Made by a program: the position numbers and the translations under genes. From Cupriavidus pauculus (GTDB lineage: Bacteria; Pseudomonadota; Gammaproteobacteria; Burkholderiales; Burkholderiaceae), in assembly GCF_008801835.1 (NCBI RefSeq), contig NZ_VZOW01000013.1, positions 62,001 to 126,000 on the forward strand: 64,000 nucleotides of DNA, written 5' to 3'. The notes beneath the pieces were generated by a model. It searched no databases and was not told where the DNA came from. It saw only the letters and a program-made list of their open reading frames with translations. Numbering within the stretch: the stretch's first letter is position 1; each line of letters starts with the position of its first letter. Shown piece after piece: positions 15,101-21,404 of this stretch.

Positions 15101-16734
15101 GCTTTTTCTTTCTTCTTATATTCAAGAAACTGAGCTACCAAGCTAAAGATGCTGTGGTGAATGCTTTCCTTGCCTGCCCGGTGTTGCACCACTGCTGACA
15201 TTGCAGTGCCAAACACCATTGCTGCTGCCTCGTTATTGTCTGCCTCTCCCAATTTGGCTGAGAACTTGGTAAGTGCAAAATCTCTGTCGTCAGTATAGGT
15301 ATTTGCGAAAATACCATAGGCATAGAATTCAATATACCTATCGACGTTCTTCAGCTCTGCCTTCAAAGCATTGACATCAGGATAGAATTCCTTGAATTGT
15401 TCATTCTCAAAGGTAGCAGTGAAGATATTACCCTCAAGGGTCTCAAGATACTTGGCCTTCATCTGATCGCCAGTCAGACTTTCAATTGCACCTTTGAATT
15501 GCATTTCAGCAATAGAAGTCTCACCAGTGAAAAAGCTGGTGATTTCCTTCAAGCTCTTTTTGAGATCATCAGGAACATTAGGATTGTTTTGGAGAGCTTC
15601 TGAGACCTGCTTCAAATCCTTTTTATCTTCGCCGTTCTTTTCTGGAACCTGTTTCTTGGCTTCCATTCCCAATAATTTGTCGCAATTTTCTCCCACTGTG
15701 CCAATCAGTGATGCAGTGAGTTGCACCAATGTTAGACGTTCTCCTGCCTTGAGATCTCGCGTATCAATATTGATAAATACTGAAGTGGCAACATTGAAGG
15801 CTGAGGTAATATAGCTTGTTGCCGTGTCCTTGCTGAATACAGCAGAACTCTTGAGCATATTCACTGGAATCTTGACATCAAGATCAAGCTCAATCTCATT
15901 ACCTTGCTTCAGGTTATCTCTCAGCTTGAGGAAGATTGCATAAAAGTAATTGGCAACCTGGCTGAAGGTTTTCGGGTCTTTCTTGTAAAAGACAGGTGCA
16001 ACATCCTCACCCATCTCCTTCATTACTTGCTCAACGGTTTTTCCCGACCTTTTCAATCCATCTTCAAACGGCTTGCCATTGGTGGGAGAGGAGCTAGAAG
16101 GGGTTGAGGTTTGCTGACCTTCTTCAGATAGTTCAGATAGGTTGGCTTTGATCAACTTGCCACAAAGACCAGCAACGGGAACCAACTTGCTGAACAGTTC
16201 TTCCTTCTTTGCTGGATTTTCTTTGATAATATATCCAGCACATGTAGAGGAAACTTCCTCTAGAAAGTAGTAGGAAAAGTCTTGGAGGGCTTCTGAGTTT
16301 TCCCGACCAACAACAAATTTGTGAAGTTCTTTAGTTGCAAGAAGGAGGCGTGGGAGACTTTGATATTTATTCTCGACAATCTCTTTATAGAAATGGTAGA
16401 AGAGATATGCCGAAATAATCTTGACTTCAGGAAAATACTCACCCTTACCATCAACCACTGATTTGAAGTAGTCTTTGGGGATTTTCTCTTTGCCTGCTTC
16501 AGTATTTTTTCTGAACTTGGTGAGTAGAGTATTCGCACCAACAAAAATATTCTCGTCGTATTTTTCAACCTCATCCAGAATGGAGAGATCTGCTTTGCCA
16601 CTTGACCTGGTTGCTTGTTCGGTTGTGCTTGGTGAGCTCGTTCGCTTCAATCCACCGAACCCACCAAAATTCATGGTTTCATGAAGTTGCTCTTCAGTGC
16701 CTTCTTTTGATTTCTTCTTTCCAAATCCGAACAT
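12145..16734 (-). CDS. Giant protein with two pairs of internal duplications, unknown function
   Basis: 1529 residues, no signal peptide or clear membrane segment. The start at 16734 (MFGFGKKKS) follows AAGGATCAGTC; an ATG 19 codons earlier lacks a ribosome binding site. Module A occurs at about 405-560 and again at about 945-1080. The copies share FYPDV/YFPDF, DRYIEFYAYG/DKYIDFYIVG and the block ALTKFSAKLGEA/ALAKFSEKLANA, then an Ala-rich AAMxxG. Module B occurs at about 1095-1275 and 1300-1500, sharing AVMDLMGNLATLTK/AVNDALGSIATLTK, a PWF motif and an FGQAxxY...EER block. Both are helical. Low-complexity linkers separate them. I recognise no family. The size and repeated helical units suggest a scaffold or a large structural or secreted protein of the element. 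Confidence 0.75.
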   Translation of the reverse strand: MFGFGKKKSKEGTEEQLHETMNFGGFGGLKRTSSPSTTEQATRSSGKADLSILDEVEKYDENIFVGANTLLTKFRKNTEAGKEKIPKDYFKSVVDGKGEYFPEVKIISAYLFYHFYKEIVENKYQSLPRLLLATKELHKFVVGRENSEALQDFSYYFLEEVSSTCAGYIIKENPAKKEELFSKLVPVAGLCGKLIKANLSELSEEGQQTSTPSSSSPTNGKPFEDGLKRSGKTVEQVMKEMGEDVAPVFYKKDPKTFSQVANYFYAIFLKLRDNLKQGNEIELDLDVKIPVNMLKSSAVFSKDTATSYITSAFNVATSVFINIDTRDLKAGERLTLVQLTASLIGTVGENCDKLLGMEAKKQVPEKNGEDKKDLKQVSEALQNNPNVPDDLKKSLKEITSFFTGETSIAEMQFKGAIESLTGDQMKAKYLETLEGNIFTATFENEQFKEFYPDVNALKAELKNVDRYIEFYAYGIFANTYTDDRDFALTKFSAKLGEADNNEAAAMVFGTAMSAVVQHRAGKESIHHSIFSLVAQFLEYKKKEKAETKAQFAEGFKERGIEVSDSILDMVSNFAEEHGRNKVKEASSEQPKQEVKEAPKSGPASFFADQPRKTEYQLHSNFAKDAEEIANVFLEMAKELINGVRQASTNGDNIENVFKHFCYQHVIRYHLQSAAFAQPALMESILYYCQGFNRPDLHLVEMVTLAHWKPLLEIAYQELYVPVLIEQVKSLEDQNKAIQSFHRKARSVLSGMKDREAYRNMTDEEIVLDFLEVIPFYQVLFLTSPFNDSRDELSPLITEGKDYLLKQSGKYNKTWITTTLLFAYENALDMRRYDKGIGLDQYPNQGPNIALLMLFFFHQINMDVNFTEENGVPFASGMEQRYPLEIIPDVEPVKENMMIAMAGSHVFEELVPDLESSKATENKVDEVEQSEGGGGKFSALFKYMEENKDEIAFRTTIKGLKESPIKEKYTDTLDSDTLKAAIVGLELGEYFPDFEQTEKELRSDDKYIDFYIVGVVATSFTQNKELALAKFSEKLANASNTEIAAMIIGVGAMAGGLANAGKTSYHKDLFVLAQEHLAKNSSTSNGQTNDGNTEPSPAVMDLMGNLATLTKGLMGLEGISEEGKQQLAEQLGQLSKMGFSPNEQVVQERYGQAKSVDPLPWFNDCGIQSSSFDLLKSVVRKYYPIDKKDNDKGLKLIETKFSNSDYWRIADSPFGQAMIYTGLAIHVGINNKWKGMTEAFMGLKDVLTWIDNLEERRKDKETKYMFLNIPLNIIRAASDTPEEIMSAIEEMVAHAESAFEEKNPAVNDALGSIATLTKALLDSGMGSDEDKATLRKNLEELERDGFHPSEIPEPEEESSGFSPEKAKEIKSKMLPWFKNSGVVIDDDVLALSLVINKIIEAEKNGYTDPQETAKKFSTSRIFQELYSTEFGQAVFYATFAIVNTIDKEEFLADMIDGYVNILNWVIHQEERAKKGFYIVFLSGLVEIAARTKNGIEELKEIYDNIMEDFLEKVSAWGKEEGVPPEIMELK

Positions 16735-16898
16735 GACTGATCCTTTACTGGTCTCGTGGTGGGGCAAAAGCTGATTGTAGCCATACTGCATAACGGCTCT
16801 AGAGCTGAAGACTTGAGCATCCCTCGGGTCCTGAACTCAGTCCTCCAAGGTATCCGAATGGGGACAGGTTTGGGAAGCTCTGGAGGGGTTCTGTAGAC

Positions 16899-16924
16899 GA
16901 AAAAAAACCCACTGTCATAGTGGG
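16899..16924 (-). terminator. Intrinsic terminator
   Basis: On the minus strand CCCACT-ATGAC-AGTGGG is followed by TTTTTTTT; it ends the 177-residue gene. Confidence 0.85.
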
Positions 16925-16948
16925 TCTTCATTGGTATGAGGAAACGGT

Positions 16949-17482
16949 TCAAGCTCCTCGTCCTATCTGCTGGATCTCTTGCCATGGGATCGGTTGGTTC
17001 TCGTCAAAGAAGACTTGGAGCCAGATGTGGGAGACCATGCTTGCAAGTGCCAGTAGCATGAACTCCAGAGGAATGTAATATTTGACCTCAAAAGAAGGGT
17101 TGTTGTGTGTCTTGCTCTGTAACGAGAAAGCGAACATCAAAACGGGTGGCTTCTTGAAGCTCTGCTTGTCGTCAGAAAGAATGCTCTTCCAGTCACCAGC
17201 TTGCATCTGTCCGTTCTCGATCCATCCACCTTGCCGAAACCCAAAGAAAGTGAGCGAGCAATTCAAGCTCTCGATCTGCTGGGTAAAGTTGAGGTAGGTG
17301 TCAATGGCAAGCTTCGTTTCCTCGGGGTGCTGAGCGAGCTTGAAGACTTCATCAAGGTGAGTGGTGTTCTTCAAAAGGTCAAACTCACCATTGAGGATGA
17401 GACCTTTCACAATGTCTCGGTGAAGTGGGGTGATGGCTATCGCCGTGCCTCCACCAAAATTCCTCATGCGGTTGTTGTTCAT
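16949..17482 (-). CDS. Hypothetical 177-residue protein
   Basis: Starts at an ATG preceded by AGAGGGAAAT. The N-terminus is Asn-rich (MNNNRMRNFGGG). A hydrophobic stretch near 140-160 (YYIPLEFMLLALASMVSHIWLQVFF) could be one membrane segment. No family recognised. It is a single-gene unit between two leftward terminators, in the same direction as its neighbours. Confidence 0.6.
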   Translation of the reverse strand: MNNNRMRNFGGGTAIAITPLHRDIVKGLILNGEFDLLKNTTHLDEVFKLAQHPEETKLAIDTYLNFTQQIESLNCSLTFFGFRQGGWIENGQMQAGDWKSILSDDKQSFKKPPVLMFAFSLQSKTHNNPSFEVKYYIPLEFMLLALASMVSHIWLQVFFDENQPIPWQEIQQIGRGA

Positions 17483-17534
17483 ATTTCCCTCTACGGGTTC
17501 TTTACTGACGAAGTGAACCCTTGCGAAACAGGTA

Positions 17535-17558
17535 CAAAAAAGCCCTCTTCGGAGGGCT
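17535..17558 (-). terminator. Intrinsic terminator
   Basis: AGCCCTC-CGAA-GAGGGCT followed by TTTTTTG on the minus strand; it ends the H-NS-like gene. Confidence 0.85.
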
Positions 17559-17581
17559 TGTGCTGAGAGCTGAGGTAAAGC

Positions 17582-18148
17582 TTAGTCAGCCTTGAATTCA
17601 GCTTCGGTGATCTCGCCAAGTTGTTCCTTGGTCGGTTGCTTGCTTTCACGGCTTGCCAGCTTCTTGAGGAAGTTGATCTTCGCCTTCTTGTCGGCGGGAT
17701 TGACCAGCCATGCATCCACCGGCTCGCCGCTCTTGTAGGTGGTGTAGCAACCCTCGGTTTCAAGGAACTTCGGCGGGTGAGCGAGCCAAACACCCGTTGC
17801 ACTGCCGTCCTTGCTCTTGATGGGCTTGCCCATGACACGGGACTTGGTTTCGCCGTCACCCTTGCCCTTGCCAGCGGTGGGGATATGGAAACCCAGCTCG
17901 TCAGCCGTGAAGCCTTCGGCATGGATGACTTCCTTGATTGCTTCCAGCGAGGCGAAGCCCAGCTCAGCGGCCGTGAAGGCGAAGGTCTCGATCTGCTCCT
18001 TGACCGATGCCAGAGCTGCGGGGCGTTCGGCATCCAGTTGAGCTTGAATCATTTCCTCAAACTCACGGCGCTTGGCGAGGATTTCAGCGACGGTCAGCTT
18101 CTTCGGTGCTTCCTTGGCGGCGGTCTTTGCGGTGATCGTTTCAGCCAT
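17582..18148 (-). CDS. H-NS-like nucleoid protein candidate
   Basis: 188 residues. The start at 18148 (MAETITAK) follows GGAGAAAGAAC. An N-terminal coiled-coil-like helix (VAEILAKRREFEEMIQAQLD) leads to two similar units, VKEQIETFAFTAAELGF and IKEVIHAEGFTADELGF, reminiscent of the oligomerisation part of betaproteobacterial H-NS proteins. A Lys/Gly-rich linker follows. The C-terminal segment KSKDGSATGVWLAHPPKFL has the shape of the H-NS DNA-binding loop region, but lacks the usual Gly-Arg-Gly core. Xenogeneic silencing of the AT-rich element is a plausible role. Unlike its neighbours the gene is GC-rich, as if recently taken from a host like the present one. Family call is tentative. Confidence 0.5.
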   Translation of the reverse strand: MAETITAKTAAKEAPKKLTVAEILAKRREFEEMIQAQLDAERPAALASVKEQIETFAFTAAELGFASLEAIKEVIHAEGFTADELGFHIPTAGKGKGDGETKSRVMGKPIKSKDGSATGVWLAHPPKFLETEGCYTTYKSGEPVDAWLVNPADKKAKINFLKKLASRESKQPTKEQLGEITEAEFKAD

Positions 18149-18473
18149 GTTCTTTCTCCAGTAGGTATGGTAGCAACAGCTTGCGTCAGAGGTTAGAAGT
18201 CTCAACAAGCTTGCTGCTGCCTGGTGTGTTGTGCTTGTTGATGTCTCCATCATATGGCGATCTATCAAGTGGGTCAACAAGATCTAGCAAGATTCTTGTA
18301 AAAAGATTTTGATTGCCAAAGTAAACCCTATTGAAGAAACGCATTACAACAAAAAGGATTAGAACTTGCTGATTATGTTTCGCATTATGGGATAATCAAT
18401 GCGGAAAACAACGAAATTAGAGGGTTTTAGGGGTTATTCTTTCTTAACCCGATATCATTCCCTTGAAGACAAC
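18149..18473. other. Intergenic region upstream of the H-NS-like gene
   Basis: About 325 bp. It holds the leftward promoter at 18,249-18,277 and an AT-rich stretch beyond it that could be a silencer binding region. No gene or repeat stands out. Confidence 0.5.
18249..18277 (-). promoter_or_regulatory. Sigma-70 promoter of the H-NS-like gene
   Basis: On the minus strand TTGACC (18,272-18,277), 17-bp spacer, TATGAT (18,249-18,254). This leaves a leader of about 95 nt. Confidence 0.7.
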
Positions 18474-18496
18474 AAAAAAGCCCCGAATAGGGGCTT
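18474..18496 (-). terminator. Intrinsic terminator
   Basis: AGCCCC-TATT-CGGGGCT-type stem followed by TTTTTTG on the minus strand, next to the stop of the 185-residue gene. Confidence 0.85.
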
Positions 18497-19053
18497 TAAT
18501 TCGTATCTATGTGGGGATGTGTTAGACCTTTCCACCATCCTTCCAGATCGTCCCATCCATCAATGTTAAGAGCCGTATGGAGAATTCGTGCCTCATTCAT
18601 GTAAGTAAAGACGGTTCCAGCAAATGACCTTTTTACTTTTATTTGCTCTTCAGTCAAATCGCCTTTGATTAACGGAATGAAGGGCTTGGCTGAATTGACC
18701 TCATTAAGAGCGAGATAGTTAGCAAAGGAGGCTTGAGCTATCCATGAACCAGATTGCTTGTCCCGTGCCATGAGCAAGAGGGTGTGCCAAAGGGATTTAC
18801 CAAGAGCGGATTTTGTCTTGGGGTTTCCATGAATCTGAAACATGATCGGGGTGAGCAAGTCATACACTTCCCCCAAGCTCTCAATGTAGGGGACAATTGG
18901 ATTTTTGAAGTCCTCGGCAACCTCATCAAGAGATTGATTTAGGCTTTGTCCCTTTCGTCCTTTTTGAATATCTGCATGGCGACCAAGGATGACAGCCTCA
19001 TAAAGCTCTGCCGTCATGTAAATGCCTTTTTGTTTTGGAGTCGGCGTTTTCAT
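18496..19053 (-). CDS. Hypothetical 185-residue protein
   Basis: A soluble protein starting MKTPTPKQKGIYMTAELYEAV, mixed helical with a Trp-rich C-terminus (DGWDDLEGWWKGL). It follows the wHTH gene by 17 bp and is probably co-transcribed with it. AAGGAT lies about 10 nt upstream of the ATG. No known domain is evident. Its position at the right end of the element, with the wHTH gene, would suit a role in excision or maintenance, but that is only positional. Confidence 0.6.
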   Translation of the reverse strand: MKTPTPKQKGIYMTAELYEAVILGRHADIQKGRKGQSLNQSLDEVAEDFKNPIVPYIESLGEVYDLLTPIMFQIHGNPKTKSALGKSLWHTLLLMARDKQSGSWIAQASFANYLALNEVNSAKPFIPLIKGDLTEEQIKVKRSFAGTVFTYMNEARILHTALNIDGWDDLEGWWKGLTHPHIDTN

Positions 19054-19070
19054 GGGTTGGTCATCCTTGC

Positions 19071-19562
19071 TTAGATTTTTTTGACGATTTGGTGTGGTTT
19101 GTCGCTGACTGGAAGAGAACCATCTAGCTTCATTTTTAACTCAAGCGAGTCATGATAGCGATTGAGGTTGTCTGCCAGAGATTGCAATTCTGTTGCTTGC
19201 TCTTGGACATGAGCGGCAAGAAACTTCATCTTAGCAAGGAATGACAAATCTTGTACGGGGGTTTTGCTCTTTACTGGTTGCAAAACCTTCGGCTTGATTG
19301 GCTTCTCTTCAACGGGCTCTGCAATGGGGGCTTCTTCTTGCTTTACTTCGCCACTGAGCAAGAAGTCTGCAACATGATAGATGGAGTAGAAGACACTGCG
19401 ACCAACGGGCTTCCACGGAATAGGAAAATTCTGCTCTTTTCGGAGCTTTGATTGTTGTTTTTCCGAGATCCCAATTTCAGCTTCAAGCTGTTCTGGGGTC
19501 ATCAAGAATTTTCCGTCTGTTTTTGTCTTCAGATAGTCTACAAGCTGTGCATGAAGCTCCAT
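19071..19562 (-). CDS. Winged-helix (excisionase-like) DNA-binding protein
   Basis: 163 residues. The N-terminal 70 residues carry a helix-turn-helix (MTPEQLEAEIGISEKQQSKLRKE) followed by IPWKPVGRSVFYSIYHVADFLLSG, the wing and helix pattern of AlpA/excisionase-type MerR-like proteins. A Pro/Lys/Glu linker and a C-terminal coiled coil (AHVQEQATELQSLADNLNRYHDSLE) follow. ATG is preceded by GGGGGAAGGG. It is the last gene before the element's end and is divergent from the intron-bearing tRNA, a usual place for a recombination directionality factor. The domain call rests on pattern only. Confidence 0.6.
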   Translation of the reverse strand: MELHAQLVDYLKTKTDGKFLMTPEQLEAEIGISEKQQSKLRKEQNFPIPWKPVGRSVFYSIYHVADFLLSGEVKQEEAPIAEPVEEKPIKPKVLQPVKSKTPVQDLSFLAKMKFLAAHVQEQATELQSLADNLNRYHDSLELKMKLDGSLPVSDKPHQIVKKI

Positions 19563-19595
19563 GTCTGACCCTTCCCCCGTATGTGTGATGTCGTG

Positions 19596-19601
19596 TATGA
19601 T
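19596..19601 (+). promoter_or_regulatory. -10 box of the intron-bearing tRNA
   Basis: TATGAT, 26 bp upstream of the tRNA 5' end. The reverse strand of 19,597-19,602 reads TATCAT and may serve the divergent wHTH gene. No good -35 is visible. Confidence 0.4.
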
Positions 19602-19627
19602 AGTGTGGTTCTGCCCCTTCCATCCAT

Positions 19628-19913
19628 ACCGCGATAGTTCAACGGATAGAACAAACCCCTCCTACATGTTGGGCAACTCGTCAGCGATGGCGGGATTGAA
19701 TGGAGTCAAATTCGGTGAACCCTCTGACTTTTGGTCGTGGCAACGCCGAGCCAAGCCTTGAAGCTCTTGCTTCATGGAAGGTGTAGAGACTTGACGGCTC
19801 CCATCTCTATGAGATGAAGGCAAAGTCCAGACCACAAACCTACCTGGTAGGGCAGTGAAAACTGAAGTGGTAAGAAGGGTTAGATGTGGGTTCGATTCCC
19901 GCTCGCGGTGCCA
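19628..19913 (+). tRNA. tRNA-Arg (anticodon CCU) interrupted by a group I intron
   Basis: The exons form a complete cloverleaf. The acceptor ACCGCGA (19,628-19,634) pairs perfectly with TCGCGGT (19,903-19,909). The D-stem is GTTC/GAAC, the anticodon stem AACCC/GGGTT (19,654-19,658 and 19,877-19,881), and the T-arm GTGGG-TTCGATT-CCCGC. Discriminator G and an encoded CCA (19,911-19,913) follow. After removal of 19,664-19,874 the anticodon loop is CTCCTAA, reading CCU, an arginine tRNA for AGG codons. Exon bases are AT-richer than the host copy at 20,131, so the gene came with the element. It probably replaces the host gene that insertion has split. Confidence 0.93.
19664..19874 (+). ncRNA. Group I self-splicing intron (IC3-like) in the tRNA-Arg anticodon loop
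   Basis: 211 nt, lying between tRNA positions 36 and 37. The 5' exon ends in U and the intron ends in G, as group I splicing needs. P1 can form as CCU with GGG at 19,671-19,673. P2 is CAACTCG with CGGGATTG. P7 is GACTT (19,788-19,792) with AAGTC (19,823-19,827), P8 is CATCTC/GAGATG, and P9 is CCTAC/GTAGG. The blocks GTCAAATTCGGTGAA and CAACGCCGAGCCAAGC closely match the Azoarcus tRNA-Ile intron as I recall it, and P7 there has a compensatory pair. There is no room for a homing endonuclease gene. Introns at the same site are known in Agrobacterium tRNA-Arg(CCU). Confidence 0.93.
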
Positions 19914-20130
19914 AGATTTCCTTCTTCGGGTTCCTTGCTGAACCCTCCCCATAGCCTCAAAAACAACCTCCCCAAGCCCTCCAAGAATGCCCGCTGTAGC
20001 CGTGGGACAACGGCGTTTTGGGACAAAAATGGGACGCGAGAGGGAGGAATGGGACGGGATTAGACGGGACTGGGAGGGAGCCAAGCCCTTGATTTATAAG
20101 GGTTTCGGGGGTTTTGGCTACCCGTTCAAT
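19914..20130. other. Right terminal region of the element (attachment site flank)
   Basis: No gene. It contains a GGGTTC/GAACCC hairpin (19,928-19,945), five GGGAC repeats (20,004-20,070), and nested inverted repeats CCCTT/AAGGG inside AGCCAA/TTGGCT (about 20,079-20,120) next to the junction with the host tRNA fragment. Confidence 0.6.
20004..20070 (+). repeat. Five GGGAC direct repeats, possible integrase arm sites
   Basis: GGGAC occurs at 20,004, 20,020, 20,031, 20,051 and 20,066, several as TGGGAC or as ATGGGACG. Short direct repeats 60-130 bp from an attachment core are typical of tyrosine-recombinase arm-type sites. No integrase gene is in the window to support this. Confidence 0.5.
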
Positions 20131-20172
20131 GCGCTTAGGAGGCGCTCGTTCTATCCATTGAACTACGGCGAG
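20131..20172 (-). pseudogene. 5' half of host tRNA-Arg(CCT), split by the element
   Basis: On the minus strand the sequence runs from the acceptor 5' strand through TA, the D-arm GTTC-AATGGATA-GAAC, the anticodon stem AGCGC and the loop CTCCTAA to GCGC (20,131). The next base fails to pair and no T-arm or acceptor 3' strand follows; instead the element begins. A host promoter box TATACT lies at 20,229-20,234 on the same strand. The 3' half should be at the other end of the element. Confidence 0.85.
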
Positions 20173-20228
20173 CGGACCGTCTGCATGGCGCCGCCGCAGT
20201 AGGACGGGCGGGCCGAAAGACGGAGCGG

Positions 20229-20234
20229 AGTATA
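20229..20234 (-). promoter_or_regulatory. -10 box of the split host tRNA-Arg gene
   Basis: TATACT on the minus strand, about 57 bp upstream of the tRNA fragment. Transcripts from it now run into the right end of the element. Confidence 0.5.
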
Positions 20235-20416
20235 GCAAACTCGGGCGCATGTGGATCGCCGCGACGTGTTGCGCGGGCGGTGGTGGTGCGGGGGCGCTTG
20301 GTCGCGCGGCCAGGGTCGCGGCGCCGATGGCTGGCGCGGCCGAGATGGCTGCTGCAGCGTTCCCAATCGATCAGTGCGGACATGGCGGGCTCCCTTTGCG
20401 AAGGATGTTGGTTGGT

Positions 20417-20887
20417 TCAGGCGGCGTTGAGGCCGGAGTGGCCGTTGGTCGGAGACAGCAGTGCGCGTACCAGTTGCAGCACGGTGACGATGGCGGCTTG
20501 CGGATGACGCAGGCATGTCTCCACCTGCTCGCTGCGCGCCTGGCCTAGCAGGCACCAGGTGCAGAAGTGCTCGCAGTTGTTGGTCAGCAGGTGGTAGTCG
20601 TTTTCGCCCAGGCGGCTGCGGGCGCGGCGCACTGCTTCGGCGCCGAGGTAGCACGCGCACGGCTCGGCCTTGATGGTGACGCGATGGCCTTGTGCGAATT
20701 GTTCCAGCGAGGTCTCTTCCACCGGTCCCGCATGGAGCGCGTGACAGAAGCCGGCATAGTGGATCACGCGGCCGTTGCCGGCGTAGATGCCGTGGTGCGC
20801 GTAGCCATGGCGTTGCGTCACGAGGTGGGCTCCCGGCACGTAGACGTCGTCCGGCAGGTCGGCTTGTTGTTGGTCTTCGTGGTTCAT
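20417..20887 (-). CDS. LRAT-domain (H-rev107-like NlpC/P60 superfamily) protein
   Basis: 156 residues. The start at 20887 is chosen because the LRAT domain begins soon after (VYVPGAHLVTQRHGYAHHGIY). The motif HHGIYAGNGRVIHYAG carries the conserved His (H32, with H43 downstream), and NNCEHF carries the nucleophile Cys (C105), in the order typical of LRAT/H-rev107 enzymes. Known members are acyltransferases or thiol hydrolases acting on lipids or proteins. It lies between the split tRNA and the first peptide precursor, from which it is divergent. An acyl-transfer or processing role in the peptide system is a possibility suggested only by position. Confidence 0.8.
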   Translation of the reverse strand: MNHEDQQQADLPDDVYVPGAHLVTQRHGYAHHGIYAGNGRVIHYAGFCHALHAGPVEETSLEQFAQGHRVTIKAEPCACYLGAEAVRRARSRLGENDYHLLTNNCEHFCTWCLLGQARSEQVETCLRHPQAAIVTVLQLVRALLSPTNGHSGLNAA

Positions 20888-21404
20888 GGCAGGTCTCGGT
20901 GCGGTGTCGGTGTCTGGCAGCCAGTGCTGCGTCGTTGCCAACCCACCCGCATCAAGCGTGCCAATCCGGGGCAAGGACCATCGCATAACGATTTGCGGGC
21001 GACGACGCCCCTGCGGCGCGGGGCGATGGTTGGTGCGATGCCGACACGAATCCGCGCGTTGTGTTGGGCGGCGAGCGCCATTCGCACCGCGCGGCGGTCC
21101 GGGGGCGGCGTCGCCGTCCGAGCCGTGCAAGGCGCAGCCGCATGCTTGCCCGGTGACGGTTTCCGCCCCACTGTTTGCGGCGCATGTTGGCGCGGCCCCA
21201 ACCTCTGAAAGCGCACTTCGTTACACATGCCCCGCTCGCGGCGCCCTGCGCTGCCGCGAATGCGCCACAAACAGCCGGAATCCCACCATAAACGGGCCGC
21301 AGACGCGCCCGGCGAGCGCCTTGGTCGCCCTGTGGCGCGCATGGCATGGGCCTTGCGGATACAACGGCGTCGCAACCACCGATGCCCGCCTTCAGGAGAC
21401 GATC
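20888..21404. other. Intergenic region between LRAT gene and first peptide gene
   Basis: About 515 bp, no convincing gene. It carries the sigma-54-type promoter at 21,342-21,356; nothing else stands out. Confidence 0.6.
21342..21356 (+). promoter_or_regulatory. Sigma-54-type promoter of the first peptide gene
   Basis: TGGCATG-GGCC-TTGC gives the -24 GG and -12 GC with the required spacing and one mismatch to TGGCACG-N4-TTGC. It lies 49 bp before the start codon at 21,405. Confidence 0.75.

Larger units (their letters stand above)
1..20131. mobile_element. Right part of an integrated conjugative or plasmid-like element
   Basis: This stretch is clearly AT-richer than the GC-rich DNA that follows and carries phage- or plasmid-type genes: an SF3 replicative helicase, a DNA methyltransferase, an RHH regulator, a DotA/TraY conjugation protein and many small overlapping genes with near-identical AAGGAGA ribosome binding sites. 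Its right boundary is a host tRNA-Arg(CCT) gene cut in the anticodon arm at about 20,131. The left boundary and any integrase gene are outside the window, so its size and exact class (ICE, integrated plasmid, satellite) cannot be given. Only one T4SS gene is visible. Confidence 0.85.

Noticed and set aside
16790..16900. Third copy of the structured element next to the terminator at 16,899
   Set aside because: The stretch can form hairpins, but the CTTGA-loop helix and the TTGGTT pseudoknot partners are missing.
32..18280. CRISPR array in the element
   Set aside because: No regularly spaced direct repeats of 25-40 bp were seen; the repeats present are hairpins or two-copy elements.
19928..19945. 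Terminator behind the intron-bearing tRNA
   Set aside because: GGGTTC/GAACCC forms a hairpin but is followed by CCC rather than T residues.
20135..20383. 82-codon minus-strand frame with AAGGGAG upstream, between the LRAT gene and the tRNA fragment
   Set aside because: The ribosome binding site is good, but the product is Arg-rich low complexity and runs through the tRNA promoter into the tRNA fragment; most likely chance in GC-rich DNA.
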